DNA of 64,000 nucleotides, taken from Lethocerus indicus. Lineage: Eukaryota > Arthropoda > Insecta > Hemiptera > Belostomatidae. The notes beneath the pieces were generated by a model. That model saw nothing but the letters and a program-made list of their open reading frames with translations, was not told the origin of the DNA and ran no database searches. Position numbers and translations under genes: made by a program. Below are positions 24,208 to 35,910 of this stretch, in pieces (position 1 is the stretch's first letter; every line of letters begins with the position of its first letter). The stretch is from positions 2,232,001 to 2,296,000 of the forward strand of contig JACDQD010000105.1 of assembly GCA_019843655.1 (NCBI GenBank), in the 5' to 3' direction.

Positions 24208-25169
24208 AGACTAAGAAAACGAGTACTGGGAAAATTGTCCTCTGACGAAAATTCGCGGCCAGAAAACGAGAAAATTAGTTCGAATTTAAGTTCAAAGTAG
24301 CGGAACTTTCAAAAATGCCGCCCGAAAGAGATAATGAACTTGATTTAAAAAAAAAAAACTTGTACTAAGGGACTAAAGAGTGCACGGCTCAAGGTCAACA
24401 CGACCGAGAAGATTCAATTTCCCCAGAATGTCTGTGCCCGAGTCAAAATCAAAATCATCCTTTATAAATAAAATGAAAGAACCGGCAGTAGTGAGAGATA
24501 TATACATAAAATATTTGTAATATTGCTGGGGAATAAACCAGAATTGAATTGAAACTAGCCATTGGAAAAGGGGAACGGACGAGAGAATCGATCTATTTAC
24601 TAGATTCTGGAGAAAAACCTATATGATATGATATTATTCTAAATTATTTTGATCGGTAAACAGGTATATTAAAAATATTTTCTCTACAATACTGACATCT
24701 ATAACCTTTTATCTCTTTCCCTTTCTGTTTACGTAATAAAACAGGTGTTATAAGTACAATTGCGGAAAATAAATATATAATAAATAAAATATTAAATAAA
24801 TTTTAAATATATCTCTTTAATAGCCGCAATGAATACGGTTCTAAGTTAAAAATGGTTTCGGTAGTATACCGCTTATTATTATCCGGTGTTCACTGTAAAA
24901 GCGTATTTTCCTCGACCGTCGAGCAACTTCCGGACAGTCTGGTATATAATACCTGTCGGTACGTTTTTTTTATTTTTTTTGAAAAGTGGAATTTCGATCG
25001 CATTTTTTCAACAAGGTTAAACCGACTGAGTGTGAATTTCAGGGCCGACAGACTGAACCTTGGGCCAGGAACAGTCGGTATACAACAGAACGGCTCCATT
25101 ACCTACCAAATAGACTTATTAAAAAGTTTACTTTACCTACTATTCTCCGGCATTTATAGGCTACAATTT
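24205..25169. other. Non-coding spacer
   Basis: AT-rich DNA without a recognisable gene. A stretch at 24440-24560 ending in AATAAACCAGAATTGAATTG has the look of a retroposon 3' tail but cannot be assigned. A 213-codon open frame spanning 24852-25493 crosses a satellite relic and a TA microsatellite, so it is not accepted as coding. Confidence 0.4.
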
Positions 25170-25265
25170 TTTGGCATTTCTGGGAGATTTTACGCCCGGA
25201 AAACGGCGCTTTTTTGGGCCGATTTCGCGTCTAAAAATGGGTTTTTCGTGCCGATTTTTCGCCCA
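25170..25265. repeat. Diverged stub of the short AT-rich satellite
   Basis: The words GATTTTACGCCCGGAAAAC, TTTTTTGGGCCGATTTCGCG, TCTAAAAATGGGTTTTTCG and TGCCGATTTTTCGCCC match the roughly 32-bp motif of the block at 56.6-57.5 kb (GCCGATTTTGCGCC, GAAAACCGCATTTT). About three units are present. They lie some 21 kb left of the main satellite and are more diverged than it. Confidence 0.6.
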
Positions 25266-25378
25266 AGCAGGATCCCGATGATCCGCTGTAAAAGGGGCGC
25301 GTTGAGGACACACTTTCTTCGGTCCTCAGTAGGGAAACGAGAAGGATTTTACCCCAATATCATAACTAATTTGGCAGG

Positions 25379-25381
<3 letters not shown>

Positions 25382-25411
<30 letters not shown>
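25382..25411. repeat. (AT)n microsatellite
   Basis: An uninterrupted AT run of 30 bases. Confidence 0.95.
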
Positions 25412-25413
<2 letters not shown>

Positions 25414-26115
25414 CTATTTATGGGTGGATTTCTTCTGCGATAATATTCGATATCGGCCGATTACGACCCTTATATCTGGAGGTACTTGACTGAGGCAGCG
25501 ATGTAGACTGCTCGCGTACGTCGCTGGAAAAACAAAGACTTTGCAAACAAAGACAGGTTTTTGACCTTAAACCACCCCCCACCTCCCCACCCCGAAAATG
25601 GTGGGCGCCATCTGCAGAGTCCTTGACCTTGGACGGGGTCCGCTGTTGAAAACGAACTGTGTTTAACCCTTTTTTTACTTTACTGTATTGTTTTGTCACT
25701 GCCTGCAGTAACAACGGACCTCTCTCTGTCTCTCTCTCTCTCTCTGTGTAATTGCCGCACAGTCGTACTCGTAATTGTAATTGTAATATCTCGATTGGAA
25801 CAGTAGGGATAGCGGTGTGTGTATAGGAAGGGGCCAAGGTTGGACGTTGGCCTCCAACTTACTTCTTCACTCGGGAGGGCCAATAAACAACCGACTCCTC
25901 GCACAAAACTTCCTCTAGACTTAAATTCAGAACACTTACTTAGTGACATAAGAAGCGAGATAAATTCGGGCGCGTACATTATATTTTTTTCCCGTATTTA
26001 TATAGCGCAAGTGTGCCTATATAAAATATTTTTGAACAAACTTGTGCTGATATTCCACCCATTAAAGTTGTTAACTTTCATTCTTATCTCTACCGCCTCC
26101 ATGATAATCCCCATA
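25412..26115. other. Non-coding spacer
   Basis: No gene is seen. It contains a short CT-rich microsatellite near 25720-25745 and a GGGCGCCATCTGCAGAG word at 25604-25620. Confidence 0.4.
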
Positions 26116-26320
26116 CATCGGGTCGGCAACTAAGTCATTGCGGGTTTCGTAGCTGGACGGAGATGGCGTTGTATTTGTATTTTTACGCACGTTTACACCT
26201 TCAAACCTGTAGAGTATTCTGAAATATTTATTACACGCCCAAACTATTCGTCGCGCGTACCAAAAAATGCACGAAATCCAAAGATGAGAATAAACCGCAA
26301 TTATTTAGTTGCCAATCAAA
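26116..26320. mobile_element. Mariner-type MITE, family A copy 1
   Basis: A 205-base element flanked by TA on both sides (26114-26115 and 26321-26322). The left end has GGGTCGGCAACTAAGTCATT and the right end carries its complement as AATTATTTAGTTGCC. These termini match mariner elements whose ends read GGCAACTAAGTNATTGCGG. The interior has no transposase frame, so it is an internally deleted, non-autonomous copy. It shares its interior with the copy at 40651-40868, for example CTATTCGTCGCGCGTACC. Confidence 0.85.
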
Positions 26321-27576
26321 TAGTAGTGATTTTCCACAGGACATGATTTGTGTTCTTTCGAACTCTACTGTTGTTCGGCGTTTTTTTTTTCGAGATTCTC
26401 AGAGATACAGACAGTTTTGCCCTAAGTTTGTCTTCCACGAGTGAAAGTGACTTTCACGCCCGTTTTAAAAGACCCGTTTCCCGTCCCGATGGAAAATATC
26501 GCGTATTGTATTATCACGATCCCCCGAACCTCGCACAGATAATTGTCTGTCCCGTATTTTTTCCTACAGGGTTAATTGGATAAAACCGAGTTCAACTATT
26601 CCACTGATCCTGTTATTGGGTGTTGGGCGTCCCACAAAAGAATATTAACCGAAATCGGCCGAAGTTGTGTAACATGGAGCGGTGGTAGACGGCCGGGTGG
26701 GGGTGATTTGGATTGGATGAGTTGGTGATTGGATGAGTTGGTGTTTGGTGTTGGGGGGGGTGGGTTGGGTGTTTGTCCATGGCCGCGCGTCAAGGTCACG
26801 GCCCACTACCCAACCAAGGTCCACAAACCTCCAAACTTCCAAAAACCTGCCCAGTCATCATCCTCCGCCGCCCTAAAGCCCTCAGCACCTACCTGTACGG
26901 AGTTCAACAGGCGGCATAAATAACTCCAGTACAAATATAATAGGGGCGAGCCTAAGTCTCGCGCTAACCGGCCAGCGTCATCCAACGCCCCCTTTGTTAG
27001 ACGACGGGTGCATTCAATTAAACATGAACAGTTGTAATCACAGGTTTCTTCACATTTTTTCCTACTTATCCGAACTATATAGAATTAATCGCTAATAAAA
27101 TATAGTGCCCGAAGATATCCGAAGACTGCTGTGTTAACTGCAAACCACCGCAAACGAGATTTCCCTATTTTCAGGAATGCGTTACTGAAAGGACTGTTCA
27201 TTGGGTGTCTTTTATAATTCGGGGGGGTTGAAAATACGCAATTCGGGATTGGTCAAACCGAAAAATGAAAATCCCGGGCCTGTTTCTCCTGCCCAGCGTG
27301 CGACTTCCTGCTGAAATTCCTGAACAAAGTGCACGCTTAGTATCTAGAGCGAGGCGGTGACTCACCGACCCACTGACAGGAAAGTCGCTGTAGATTCGTC
27401 GAGCGGACGAAACCGGTCTAGGAAAAGACCGAACAAAAGATCGAATTAGTTTTCTATCTAATCGCTATCGAAATTTTTTGAGTTTCGAGGGCGGGCCAAT
27501 GGTCACACCCGGCTTAGGCACGAATAATTCGCTGAACATCGAAGTAAAGGGCAGTGGGGATGCCCAAAAACAACAA
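26321..27576. other. Non-coding spacer
   Basis: No gene is seen. A GT-rich minisatellite-like patch lies at 26690-26780 (GATTGGATGAGTTGGTG repeats). A perfect TCAAGGTCA word occurs at 26790-26798. Confidence 0.4.
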
Positions 27577-27741
27577 TCACAAAGTGCCGACAGTGACTAA
27601 CACAGCGCTACTGAAGATGGCGAGCGGCCGACAAACCGGTCTAGCGAAAGACCAAACCGGCGAGAGGAGACAGAAACGTCACGAAACTGCAGCATTCCAA
27701 CCCCTCGCAGACCAGAAAACAGGTATATTAAAATCGAAGTA
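27577..27741 (+). repeat. Hairpin repeat family H, single arm
   Basis: Contains the family core ACAGCGCTACTGAAGATGGC at 27602-27621, then CGAGCGGCCG, a short hairpin GGTCTAGCGAAAGACC, CCGGCGAGAGGAGACAG and the 3' tail CATTCCAACCCCTCGCAGAC. The same string of words recurs, in one or both orientations, at six other places in the window. No coding frame is conserved. Confidence 0.75.
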
Positions 27742-29123
27742 AAGAGTTCTTAGAAAACTTCGGACAGAAAAAAAACCTACTACAAATACAAATGCATTAA
27801 TATTCATCGAATACATGCAGGGTAGCGGGGCTGTCACGGTAATCGACAGAGCCGTTAACAATTTGTTTTGCGGTTACCTTCGCGTATAAATAGACCTCGG
27901 ATCTGCTGTACACGTGGAAGAACGGGAATCGTCCGGTTTCCCCGAAGGGGGACAATTAAAAGGGCTAATTGAAAGAGACGATGGAGGAGAGAGAGAGGGA
28001 GGAGGGGAGGGAGAGAGAGAGAGAGAGTGTGTTTAAACTATATCGGGGGCCTCCAAATAACAGAGTCTAAGAGCCAATAGAAGGAGAAGGCGGATGAGGG
28101 GCGGGGAGGGGGGGTGGCGAGACGGGCAGTTGTGAAATAGTGGAAAGAGGAGAGAAAGGGAGAGAGGGAGGGAGGGAGGGATGGAGAGCGAGGGAGGGAG
28201 TGAACAGGAGGGTTGTTGACCCAGAGAGAGAGAGAGAGGGAAGTCTGAGTGTGTGCCACCGGCCAAGGGCAACGGGAGGAGCAAGAAGAAGAAGAAGAAG
28301 AAGAAGAGAATGAGAGAGAGAAAGAGGCGGAGAGACGGAAACGGCGAACGGGTCAATTGACTCGTGACAAGGCTACCACCGAAGATGGAGGGTACAAGAA
28401 TACCGACCCAAGGGGACAAACATCCGATTTCAATACTCCTGATGTATTCAATATTTTTTCTGAATATCTGCTAGGGGTTGGAATAGAGTAGCTTTAATCT
28501 CTCGCCATTTTCATCCTGTCTTCACTGTGTCACTTATACTGTGAACCGAATACTCGGACATTGTAGGTGAAGTAGGAGCGTGAAGTACAACAATTACTGA
28601 AGACGAAAGGCCATAAGGGCGGAGGGGACACGAAATCTACGGTTTTTAATTATAGACGGCGCTAGGGCCGATACCGGTCTACAGGTCGGAAACTGCGTTC
28701 AACCGTGCGTTGAGCGTGACCGAAATTAGGGGGGGAGGGCAGAGGGATTTTCGGGTCTGCCGAAAATTTATGGGATCGTGAAAATTTTTCGGCCTCGAAA
28801 AAAATTTGTTAGGTTTATAGGAGGAGCGGCGGCGCTCGAAAATAATCTCAATGCCGTCGACCGTCTGGCCCCCGCCAAGGGCGAAACGGGAACGAATACA
28901 CGTCGGCAGGGAGGAGTACGGAGGACGGAAAGATAGAAGGGACGGGAACAGAAAACAAACAAGTTGTGAAAACCTTGGGGTAAAAGGGATCAGTCGGCAA
29001 CGAAGTGGACCGATTAAAGGGGAAATTCCCAGCCCGTAGTACAACAGATTCAACAGAACGGTCTATTCTAGACCGGTATGTAATGTCAACAGGCGATTTA
29101 GTACCAAATCTCATTATTGTATA
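27742..29123. other. Non-coding, purine-rich tract
   Basis: A long G/A-rich stretch at 27980-28350 consists of imperfect GAGA, GGGA and GAAGAA runs, and open frames through it are compositional artefacts. A diverged family H fragment (ACTGAAGACGAAAGGCC, then AAATCTACGG) may lie at 28597-28650. No gene is supportable. Confidence 0.45.
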
Positions 29124-29350
29124 GGGTGCCCCAAAATTAGCGCAAGATTTGAATCGAACTGTGGCTGCCAAAATTTTCATTATTTTCGAAATATTGTACA
29201 ACAATGAAAACACGTTTTATCGTGCAAAGCTCCATTTGTACTGACCCTAAACTATCGGCTGTCGAATGGTTTTTTTTTTCAAACGGTTTTCAAACTTTAC
29301 TGCAAGAATTGGTGGCAAATTCAAATCTTGCGTTAATTTTGGGACACCCC
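29124..29350. mobile_element. TA-flanked MITE, family B copy 1 (complete)
   Basis: A 227-base element with TA at both flanks. The left end reads GGGTGCCCCAAAATTAGCGC and AAGATTTGAAT; the right end mirrors it with ATTCAAATCTTGCG and TTAATTTTGGGACACCC. Termini of this type with TA target duplication are typical of Tc1/mariner superfamily non-autonomous elements. Three further copies are at 34676, 41374 and 44198. Confidence 0.85.
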
Positions 29351-30047
29351 TATATTTATTTTAATTTCTTATACCCAGCCCTGTATAATTACAGAGCAAT
29401 AATTTGAAATGGAGTAAACAGAAGAAAATATGCCGCAAAATTGCGTTAAGACAACACCTATAGAATAAATCTTTTCCTCTGGTCCCAGTGGTCTAGAAAA
29501 TAGCGAGTCGTGAAACTGACGCCGTTGGGCGATTTCTTTATCAGGAAACTGTTTAAATCAATCGGACCTATAATATCTGAGATTGTTGATTGGGCGATAA
29601 GAACAAACAATTTGGACATTTTATCGATCAGACGTTACTCCCTTTTCAAACCCACCCTGTCATCGCCGAATAATACAGCCCCTTTGGATGAAATGTACCG
29701 ATGCAGCGTTGAAAAGGGTTCCGTATTCAATCGGTTTAATTGTCGAGGGCCGGAAAAAGAATTTTCGCCGGGCGATAAGCGGCAGAAAAACGTTGCGGAC
29801 AGTCTGTTTCGCGAGGTTATGCTAGTTGAACTTTTTTTTTTAGTCGAAAGTTTTTTCGCGGAGCACGACCGAATGCACCCCCCCAGGAGGGCGCCACGCA
29901 TTCTCTCCTCCCCCGGCGATAGTGATCACGAAGGGTCGGTCGAAGGGAGAGGTTTCGACACTGTGGCGTGACTCGGTGCCCAGAACACTTCGATTTTCTA
30001 GGCCCACCCGAACTCCGCCAGAAAACCAATTCAAAACTTACAAAGTC
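29351..30047. other. Non-coding spacer with a dispersed repeat segment
   Basis: A 153-codon open frame at 29510-29971 has no recognisable domain. The segment 29558-29610 (ATCGGACCTATAA, GTTGTTGATTGGGCGATAA) resembles 39512-39567, so it is probably an unclassified dispersed repeat rather than a gene. Confidence 0.4.
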
Positions 30048-30300
30048 AAACCGACATTGGACATACGCCGTATCGAAAACTATGGGAGGAGATTCCCATC
30101 CGGAGATTCCCATCGAAAGCCCTTCGGACCGTCCTCAGTGCTCTCCAATCGCACTCTTCGCCACGACCTCTCAACGCACCAGCAGTCCCAAATTTCATTC
30201 CCGTCTCGTCCTCTCGTCCGATCTGTTTCCCACGTTACCCCTTCGCCAACCCCCTTCCCCCCCATATAGGCGGCTTAAACGCCCTGGCCGAGAGAGTGGT
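30048..30300 (+). mobile_element. Jockey-type LINE stub, second copy
   Basis: The words GACATTGGACATACGCCGTA at 30049, CTTCGGACCGTCCTCAGTGC and GCGGCTTAAACGCCCTGGCC align in order with the C-terminal part of the LINE at 23090-23400 (GACATGGACATACGGTAT, CTTCGCACCATCCTTAATGC, TGGCTTAAACGCCTCTGGCC). The reading frame is degraded. It is a 5'-truncated relic. Confidence 0.65.
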
Positions 30301-30432
30301 ACGATTTATGATAATAAAAGTTTGAATAAGAATTCGTTGATTTTCTATCACGTTGTCCCGGATACCCGGATAATCCCAGTATGGAGGAGGACCCCACTGT
30401 TGACCGAGTATATTGGAGTATATTTCATACAC

Positions 30433-30778
30433 GGCAAGTTTCGATTTTTAAACTTTCCACTATGGGCCAAGTGTATCTCACTTTGGTACACTTGCGGGTC
30501 GAATATGGGATATATAGGGGAAGATTTTTGAAAAAGTGAAATTTCGATTTTTCATTTTTCCTTCATAGGGCAAGTGTATTATCTCACTTTGGGACCACCG
30601 TTGACGGAATCGGGGAAAATGATTGAAAAACCAAAATTTTCCAGATTTTTCAACTTTCCCTTATGGGGCAAGTGTATTTCGCCTTCAGAGCAATCTTGAC
30701 CGGCTATTGGTCAAAAAATTGTCGAACATTATTGAAATTACAAAAAAATTTCGATTTTTCAACTTTCATTTATACAGT
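30433..30778 (+). repeat. Diverged stub of the 104-bp satellite
   Basis: Three to four units are present. GGCCAAGTGTATCTCACTTT and GGTACACTTGCGGGTCGAAT with ATGGGAT match the 104-bp monomer words GGGCAAGTGTAACTCACTTT, GGTACACTTGTGGGTGGAAT and ATGGGAT. The GCAAGTGT-type words recur at about 30463, 30568 and 30664, preserving a spacing near 100-105. ATTTCGATTTTTCAACTTTC matches AAATTTTCGATTTTCAACCC. This stub is 19 kb from the main array and clearly older. Confidence 0.8.
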
Positions 30779-30854
30779 AAGTCTGATTCATACTGACAGT
30801 AAGTATGGAACAATCGGGATTCTCTGTCTGGAATAACGCACAGTAAGTATAACA

Positions 30855-30925
30855 TGTGCCAAAGTGACACCACAACGCTACTGAAGATGCAGGCCGAAAA
30901 CGGTCTAGCGAAAGACCAATTATGT
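30855..30925 (+). repeat. Hairpin repeat family H, short fragment
   Basis: Contains ACAACGCTACTGAAGATGC, GGCCGAAAACGGTCTAGCG and AAAGACC, in the family order. Both ends are truncated. Confidence 0.65.
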
Positions 30926-33900
30926 CCGATTATTACCTCTTATATTAGTCAATATAAGAAACCAACGTTCTTGTTGTCGCATGGTCTAATTGTGTATGAA
31001 AAATATAATTAAATAAACGTTGGAAAACAAATAAAAAGTCAAGATAAGGACTTGGTCCTCACATTCTGAAATATTGTAAACTTAATTAGGCCTAATTAAT
31101 GGCCGCGTTACGTTACCAATGTATTGTATTCGTCCGAATGTCGTAGCCAGTGTATTGTATAAATAATATTTTAATTAAATAAATATTATCAGCCTACATG
31201 GTATTGTATTTAGTTTTCGCACTTCGTAATTATTTATTGGAATATTTATGAAACTTTTATCTTTTACACGGCCATAATAGTCCATACCGATCCTTTACAT
31301 ACAACTGGAAGTGGATAATATGTTAATTGTACTTAAATAAGGTTGAAATACGGTATAAAAATATAAATAGTAAAATAAAACCTTTATCAGACTATTAATA
31401 CAAAATATATTGGTACTACTCGAACATCAATGTCGCATATTTTACATTTGTGACGATGAAACATTGAAACGAATATTTGCGTTTGTACACAAACCGATGC
31501 TGTAATTGAATATTGTTTAGGGTAAGTGATGGGGGTAAATGAGGGCCGACGGGGGTCAATATTAAAACGCAGTAATATCGAATCGATATCGCGTTGTGTT
31601 AAAGGGTAAAAAGTGAAAAGCCGGTAGGGGTTTTTCCGCCCTCGGGGCGCATAATTCCTGAATTTCCCTCCCTCCGTAATTATTTCCCCCCTCCCCGCAC
31701 CGCCGCCGGTTTTTTTTTTGAACCGTTTACAAAACGGAAGGGGGTTGATAAAAGGAGGGCAGGAAGTGGAACAGCGGGGCGGGGGGGGTGCTGTTTTCCA
31801 CCCCGTCGTAGTCGATCCGCCCTTCGAGGCCCTTCGAGTCGTTCGAGGGCCGAATAGAGGGAGCGCGATACACACACACACCGCGTCGTTACCCGCTCAT
31901 TACGGGCTCATACCGAACGGTATACGAAACTTCGGATACTCTCGACGAAACAAAAACGGAATTTGAAAACTACCCCGTGTACGTTGCCCTTCGGCCGAGA
32001 ATGAACGCCTGTCCAGAAGGTGGCGCCATCTGTAACACGAAATACGGTCACGGCCTGCATTGAAATGTTCCTCGAACTAATTTTTCGTTTTCCCCTCATC
32101 CAATATCAGTTTCGTTAGCTGTACTTGTTGAAAGTGATTACGTTCTGCAGAAAAACGAATTTACTACTCGGTTTTACGTTTCCACACTTCCCGGCTGTGA
32201 ATCCATCTCACGCTTTTCATCCTTCTTTTGCCTTTCTCGCACATATTTTTCCGCCGTTTCTTCCTCCTCCGTTTTGTTTATCTCCTCGTTCGCTTTTCTC
32301 GCATCCCCCCGATGAACATCAACCCCGTATTAAACACCCTTCACAAGTCGAAGACTGTGACGGCGAATTCCTCCACCTCCGAGAGTGAAAAAAAAATAAT
32401 AATCATCTCTATTTATACTAGGCCGATCAGTCTCAGGGCTTCTTTTCTCAGAAAGTTATTTTTTCATATTTGTTCTTCCTTCTGTTCTTCTCCTTCGTCT
32501 CTTTCGCATTTCTCGATTCTCGACACCCTCGTCATCGACGCCCGGAAGCGATTCTATAACAGTTCTCTCGTTATTCTCTTATACGAGGCATTCAATTCTA
32601 CTAATCTTTCGTTTAGCGCAGTTTCGTCGCCAATTGGCGAGTGTGAAATGCAATCGCACGAAAGGAATATTTCCATCACAGGCAGACCGAAACACATTTC
32701 GCTTGTTATGTATTAAACGTTATATATTAAAAAAAAATATATATAATTCGGAAATTTTGATCTTCCCGACTCCAATCGATCGGGAAGACCGACGACTTTA
32801 GACAATGGTGTTATAATAAGGGCGGAAGTGGCGCGCTGAGATCTGTACAATCGAAGAAATTGGACGGGATAGTCGGGGTTGATTCGGATGTCAGTCCAAG
32901 TAATGAATCGGAATTTTCCGATTCCTTAAGTCCTCCGTTCTTTCCAGCCGTTTACGGTCATCGGAAGTAAATATAAGACGTGCTGGACGGAGAGTTCATT
33001 GGCGGGTCTGAAGGAGGTGGAGAACGGAGGGACGTGACAACTCGCAATGTTTGCACGCGCATATCCGACGTGCCCGGGGTTTACGCTCTGTGCGTCGATG
33101 CGTGTCTCTTGACCGGATTTCTATTAATAGGCCCGAGAGACACTTCCTAGGGAAGAGACGGAGTATCCCCTATTTGTGTACACAGGGGGATACAATCGCC
33201 GATATCGAATATACATTCGATACATTTCCGGTAGACGGCAGAAAAAAATTAAACCGGGAATTTCTGTATGGATTATACAATAAACTGTTGCCAACACGTA
33301 TGAGACAGTATACTATATATACTGTCGCAACTAATTTCTACGAAAAAATGCTTACTAAATGTTGCAGTCTTGAAAAAATTTTAAAGGACATGAACATCTC
33401 ATAGGTAGCTGAGTAACTTTTCCAGCAGTGTCGGTAGTGAGATTTTACACTAGAGTTTGCACTAGTGCAAATTCGTAATAGCGCACTGTCAGGACAGATT
33501 ATGATTTCCTGCGTTTCCTGCGTGCGAAAAAATCCCGGAAAAGCCGACGGCTGGGTACGATATCCCACCGGAAAGATCCCGATAATTCAAGAAAATTCCC
33601 GGAAACCCGCCCGCATTTTAATATCTTCTGCGCGAAAGAAATTCGAATTCCCAAGGAATGTCGATTCCCCGCATTCCGAACCCCGTCCCGTGTGAACTAT
33701 CCCTGTCGGAAATCAGTTAGTCGTAGTGATACTTATAAATAACAGTTAACGAAAGTTCGTAGAGTCTACGACGAAAAGAATAATGATACGGGGACAATTG
33801 TTTCAACGGACGGATTAAAACGAGGCGTCGACGTTAAATGGCCAACGCCCCATTTTTTTTTTTTTTTCTTTCGCACAAACAGAATTCGCAGAATGATGAC

Positions 33901-34021
33901 GACGACGATGATGATGATTGTGAGGATGATGTGTTCGATCGTGACCTTGGAGGTTAGCGCGGACTGACCTTGACCTTGGTCGGTGCAGTGACCTCGGTAC
34001 CCCGGGGCTAACTCGCCAACA
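30926..34021. other. Non-coding DNA
   Basis: No gene is accepted. AT-rich sequence runs to about 31640, followed by mixed composition. Open frames at 31387-31881, 32228-32716 and 33051-33404 have no recognisable motifs. A CTCF-like word lies at 32015-32032. A perfect 16-base palindrome, TTTGCACTAGTGCAAA, is at 33456-33471. Confidence 0.4.
32015..32032. promoter_or_regulatory. CTCF-like motif
   Basis: AGAAGGTGGCGCCATCTG contains AGGTGGCGCC, close to the insect CTCF core AGGTGGCGC. One match in non-coding DNA is weak evidence for an insulator. Confidence 0.25.
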
Positions 34022-34022
34022 C

Positions 34023-34023
<1 letters not shown>

Positions 34024-34060
<37 letters not shown>

Positions 34061-34081
34061 TCTCTCTCTCTCTCTCTCTCT
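34024..34081. repeat. (CT)n microsatellite
   Basis: A 58-base CT run with two or three interruptions. A second CT run of about 30 bases lies at 34243-34274. Confidence 0.95.
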
Positions 34082-34238
34082 GTTGTCGGCTCCTCCTTCT
34101 TGCTTTCCCCTTCTTCTCTCACCTTTGTTCCACCAACCCCCCGCTCACCACCCCCCCCTCAACGTGCTCCGTTTATTCGTCGCCTCTCTTACGACGCCCT
34201 TCTTCGGCCCGACGCTCCATCTACATCCTGTCTTCTCG

Positions 34239-34277
<39 letters not shown>

Positions 34278-34675
34278 CCGATTATTGTCCTCCTCCCCCT
34301 CACTCATCATGTCCCGTTTTACACCTCCGGCTCGGGTCCTCCAGACTCCAGAGTCGTCCTCCTCCAGTTCCGGTCGTCGCAGTCGGGCTCTCTCACGGCT
34401 GGCTGGCCATTCTGGGACGAACGCTCCAGAGACCAACCCCCGTCCACCTCCTTCCTCTTATACTCTTATATACAAATGAATTTTCGATAAGCCGTATACC
34501 GGCTTAAATATACAAATGAATCGAATATTCTACTGCATTAGAATGGCCAGTTTAGGCATCAACACCAGGCTTACGGAAATATTTTAGATTTATAACAATA
34601 TGTTTTCAGCACAATTAAAATGCATATTTTCGGCGCCAATAGATTTTCAATATATTGGTACATATATATGCCCAA

Positions 34676-34819
34676 ATATAATCGAACTAAATTTCATTAT
34701 TTTTAAAATATAACAACGAAAACACGTTGTTCTATCGTGTAACGCCCCCATGTACCCCTCTATCGTCTGTTTGGTTTTTTTTTTAATAGATTATTTACTG
34801 CAAGAATGGTGGCATTAAA
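34676..34819. mobile_element. MITE family B, partial copy
   Basis: Interior words shared with the 29124 copy: TAATCGAACT, TTTCATTATTTTTAAAAT, GAAAACACGTTGTTCTATCG, TGTAACGCCCCCATGTAC and GCAAGAATGGTGGCA. Both terminal inverted repeats are lost or degraded. Confidence 0.65.
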
Positions 34820-35601
34820 TTATTTATATATTTTTATATCTGCGCAACTTTTGAGAATGGTGCATGTTTTTCCGATGTTTTCTCTTGAAATGTGGCACAG
34901 ACATCGAAATCATATATAAAATTACTACGATATATAAAACAGATGTCGGTTTTGAGTTTGGGTTTTAAGCTGAGCTGAGCTCAGTCCGTTGACTGAGTTC
35001 TTTTGTAAATATCGTTTTGTAATAGATTTAGTAATAACAATTAGAAATTTTCAACCCACGGAATTGACATTTTTTTATTAGAACAATGGCAAAACGGGAT
35101 TGAGTCTCATGGTACGTAGTAGTGAAGATGAGCTCAGGATTACGGGAAATACTTCTAGACCGAAATGATAGCAGGTGACAGTGACAGTGACTAGCCGGTA
35201 GCCAACATCCAGGGTCCGGAGTGTATAATATTCGTAAGGGCGTAAAGACGGGGCATTTTGTACGCACAATACACAAATGTGGGCCACGTTGGGATTATTT
35301 AACGGGGTGTAAAGTCCATAATCATAATACTGCCTGCACCCAAGTGTCGGGTCGCGCACAGTTCCACGGCCGTCCGGACTTGACGGTATTTCTTTCGGAC
35401 GATAAAAACAAGTGGCGTTGCGTGTCAATACACTTTAGTAACCTTTCCCGCTATTTCGTTACGTTACGACGGAACTTTTGATAAAATTATAGGTTTTAAT
35501 CGAAAAAGTCTCTAGAAAAAGGGCACTCATTCAGTCGAAAAATAGTCCAAGAAGCTGAAGCACGATCTATTAATAGTTAATTAAGTGATTTTAACGTTTT
35601 T
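34820..35601. other. Non-coding spacer
   Basis: No gene is seen. Open frames at 35078-35428 and 35221-35481 overlap on opposite strands and have no known motifs. Confidence 0.4.
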
Positions 35602-35910
35602 CGCCGGTTCGGTCTTTTGCTAGACCGGTTTCGCGGCCGCTCTCGCCATCTTCAGTAGCGCTGTGTTAGTCACTGTTGGCACTTTGGACGTTTTTCGGGG
35701 CCGTCCTCACTGCACTGTCACGAGGATCTGTCCTCCTGTATCTTGTTATTGTGTTATCGGGGAATTATGTTTGTCTACCGCAGACAAAGTGCCGACAGTG
35801 ACTGACTGACACAGCGCTACTGAAGACGGCGAGCGGCCGAAACCGGTCTAGCGAAAGACCGAACCGGCGAGTGGAGACAGAAACGCCGCAAACCTACGGT
35901 ATTTTTTTTA
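35602..35910. repeat. Hairpin repeat family H, inverted pair
   Basis: The left arm (35602-35687, minus orientation) carries CGCCGGTTCGGTCTTTTGCT, AGACCGGTTTCG and GCCATCTTCAGTAGCGCTGT. The right arm (35784-35869, plus orientation) carries ACAGCGCTACTGAAGACGGC, GAGCGGCCGAAACCGGTCTA and GCGAAAGACCGAACCGGCG. The arms are near-perfect complements over about 85 bases, separated by about 95 bases, so one strand could fold into a long stem. Confidence 0.85.

Noticed and set aside
24852..25493. 213-codon open frame
   Set aside because: It runs through a satellite relic and a TA microsatellite, has a low-complexity IYIYIY stretch and no family match.
29510..29971. 153-codon open frame
   Set aside because: No motif is recognised and part of it is a dispersed repeat also present near 39.5 kb.
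35784..35869. Functional hammerhead ribozyme in family H
   Set aside because: The CTGAAGA and GAAA core words are present, but the stem II pairing is short and no UH cleavage site closes stem III, so I report only a resemblance.
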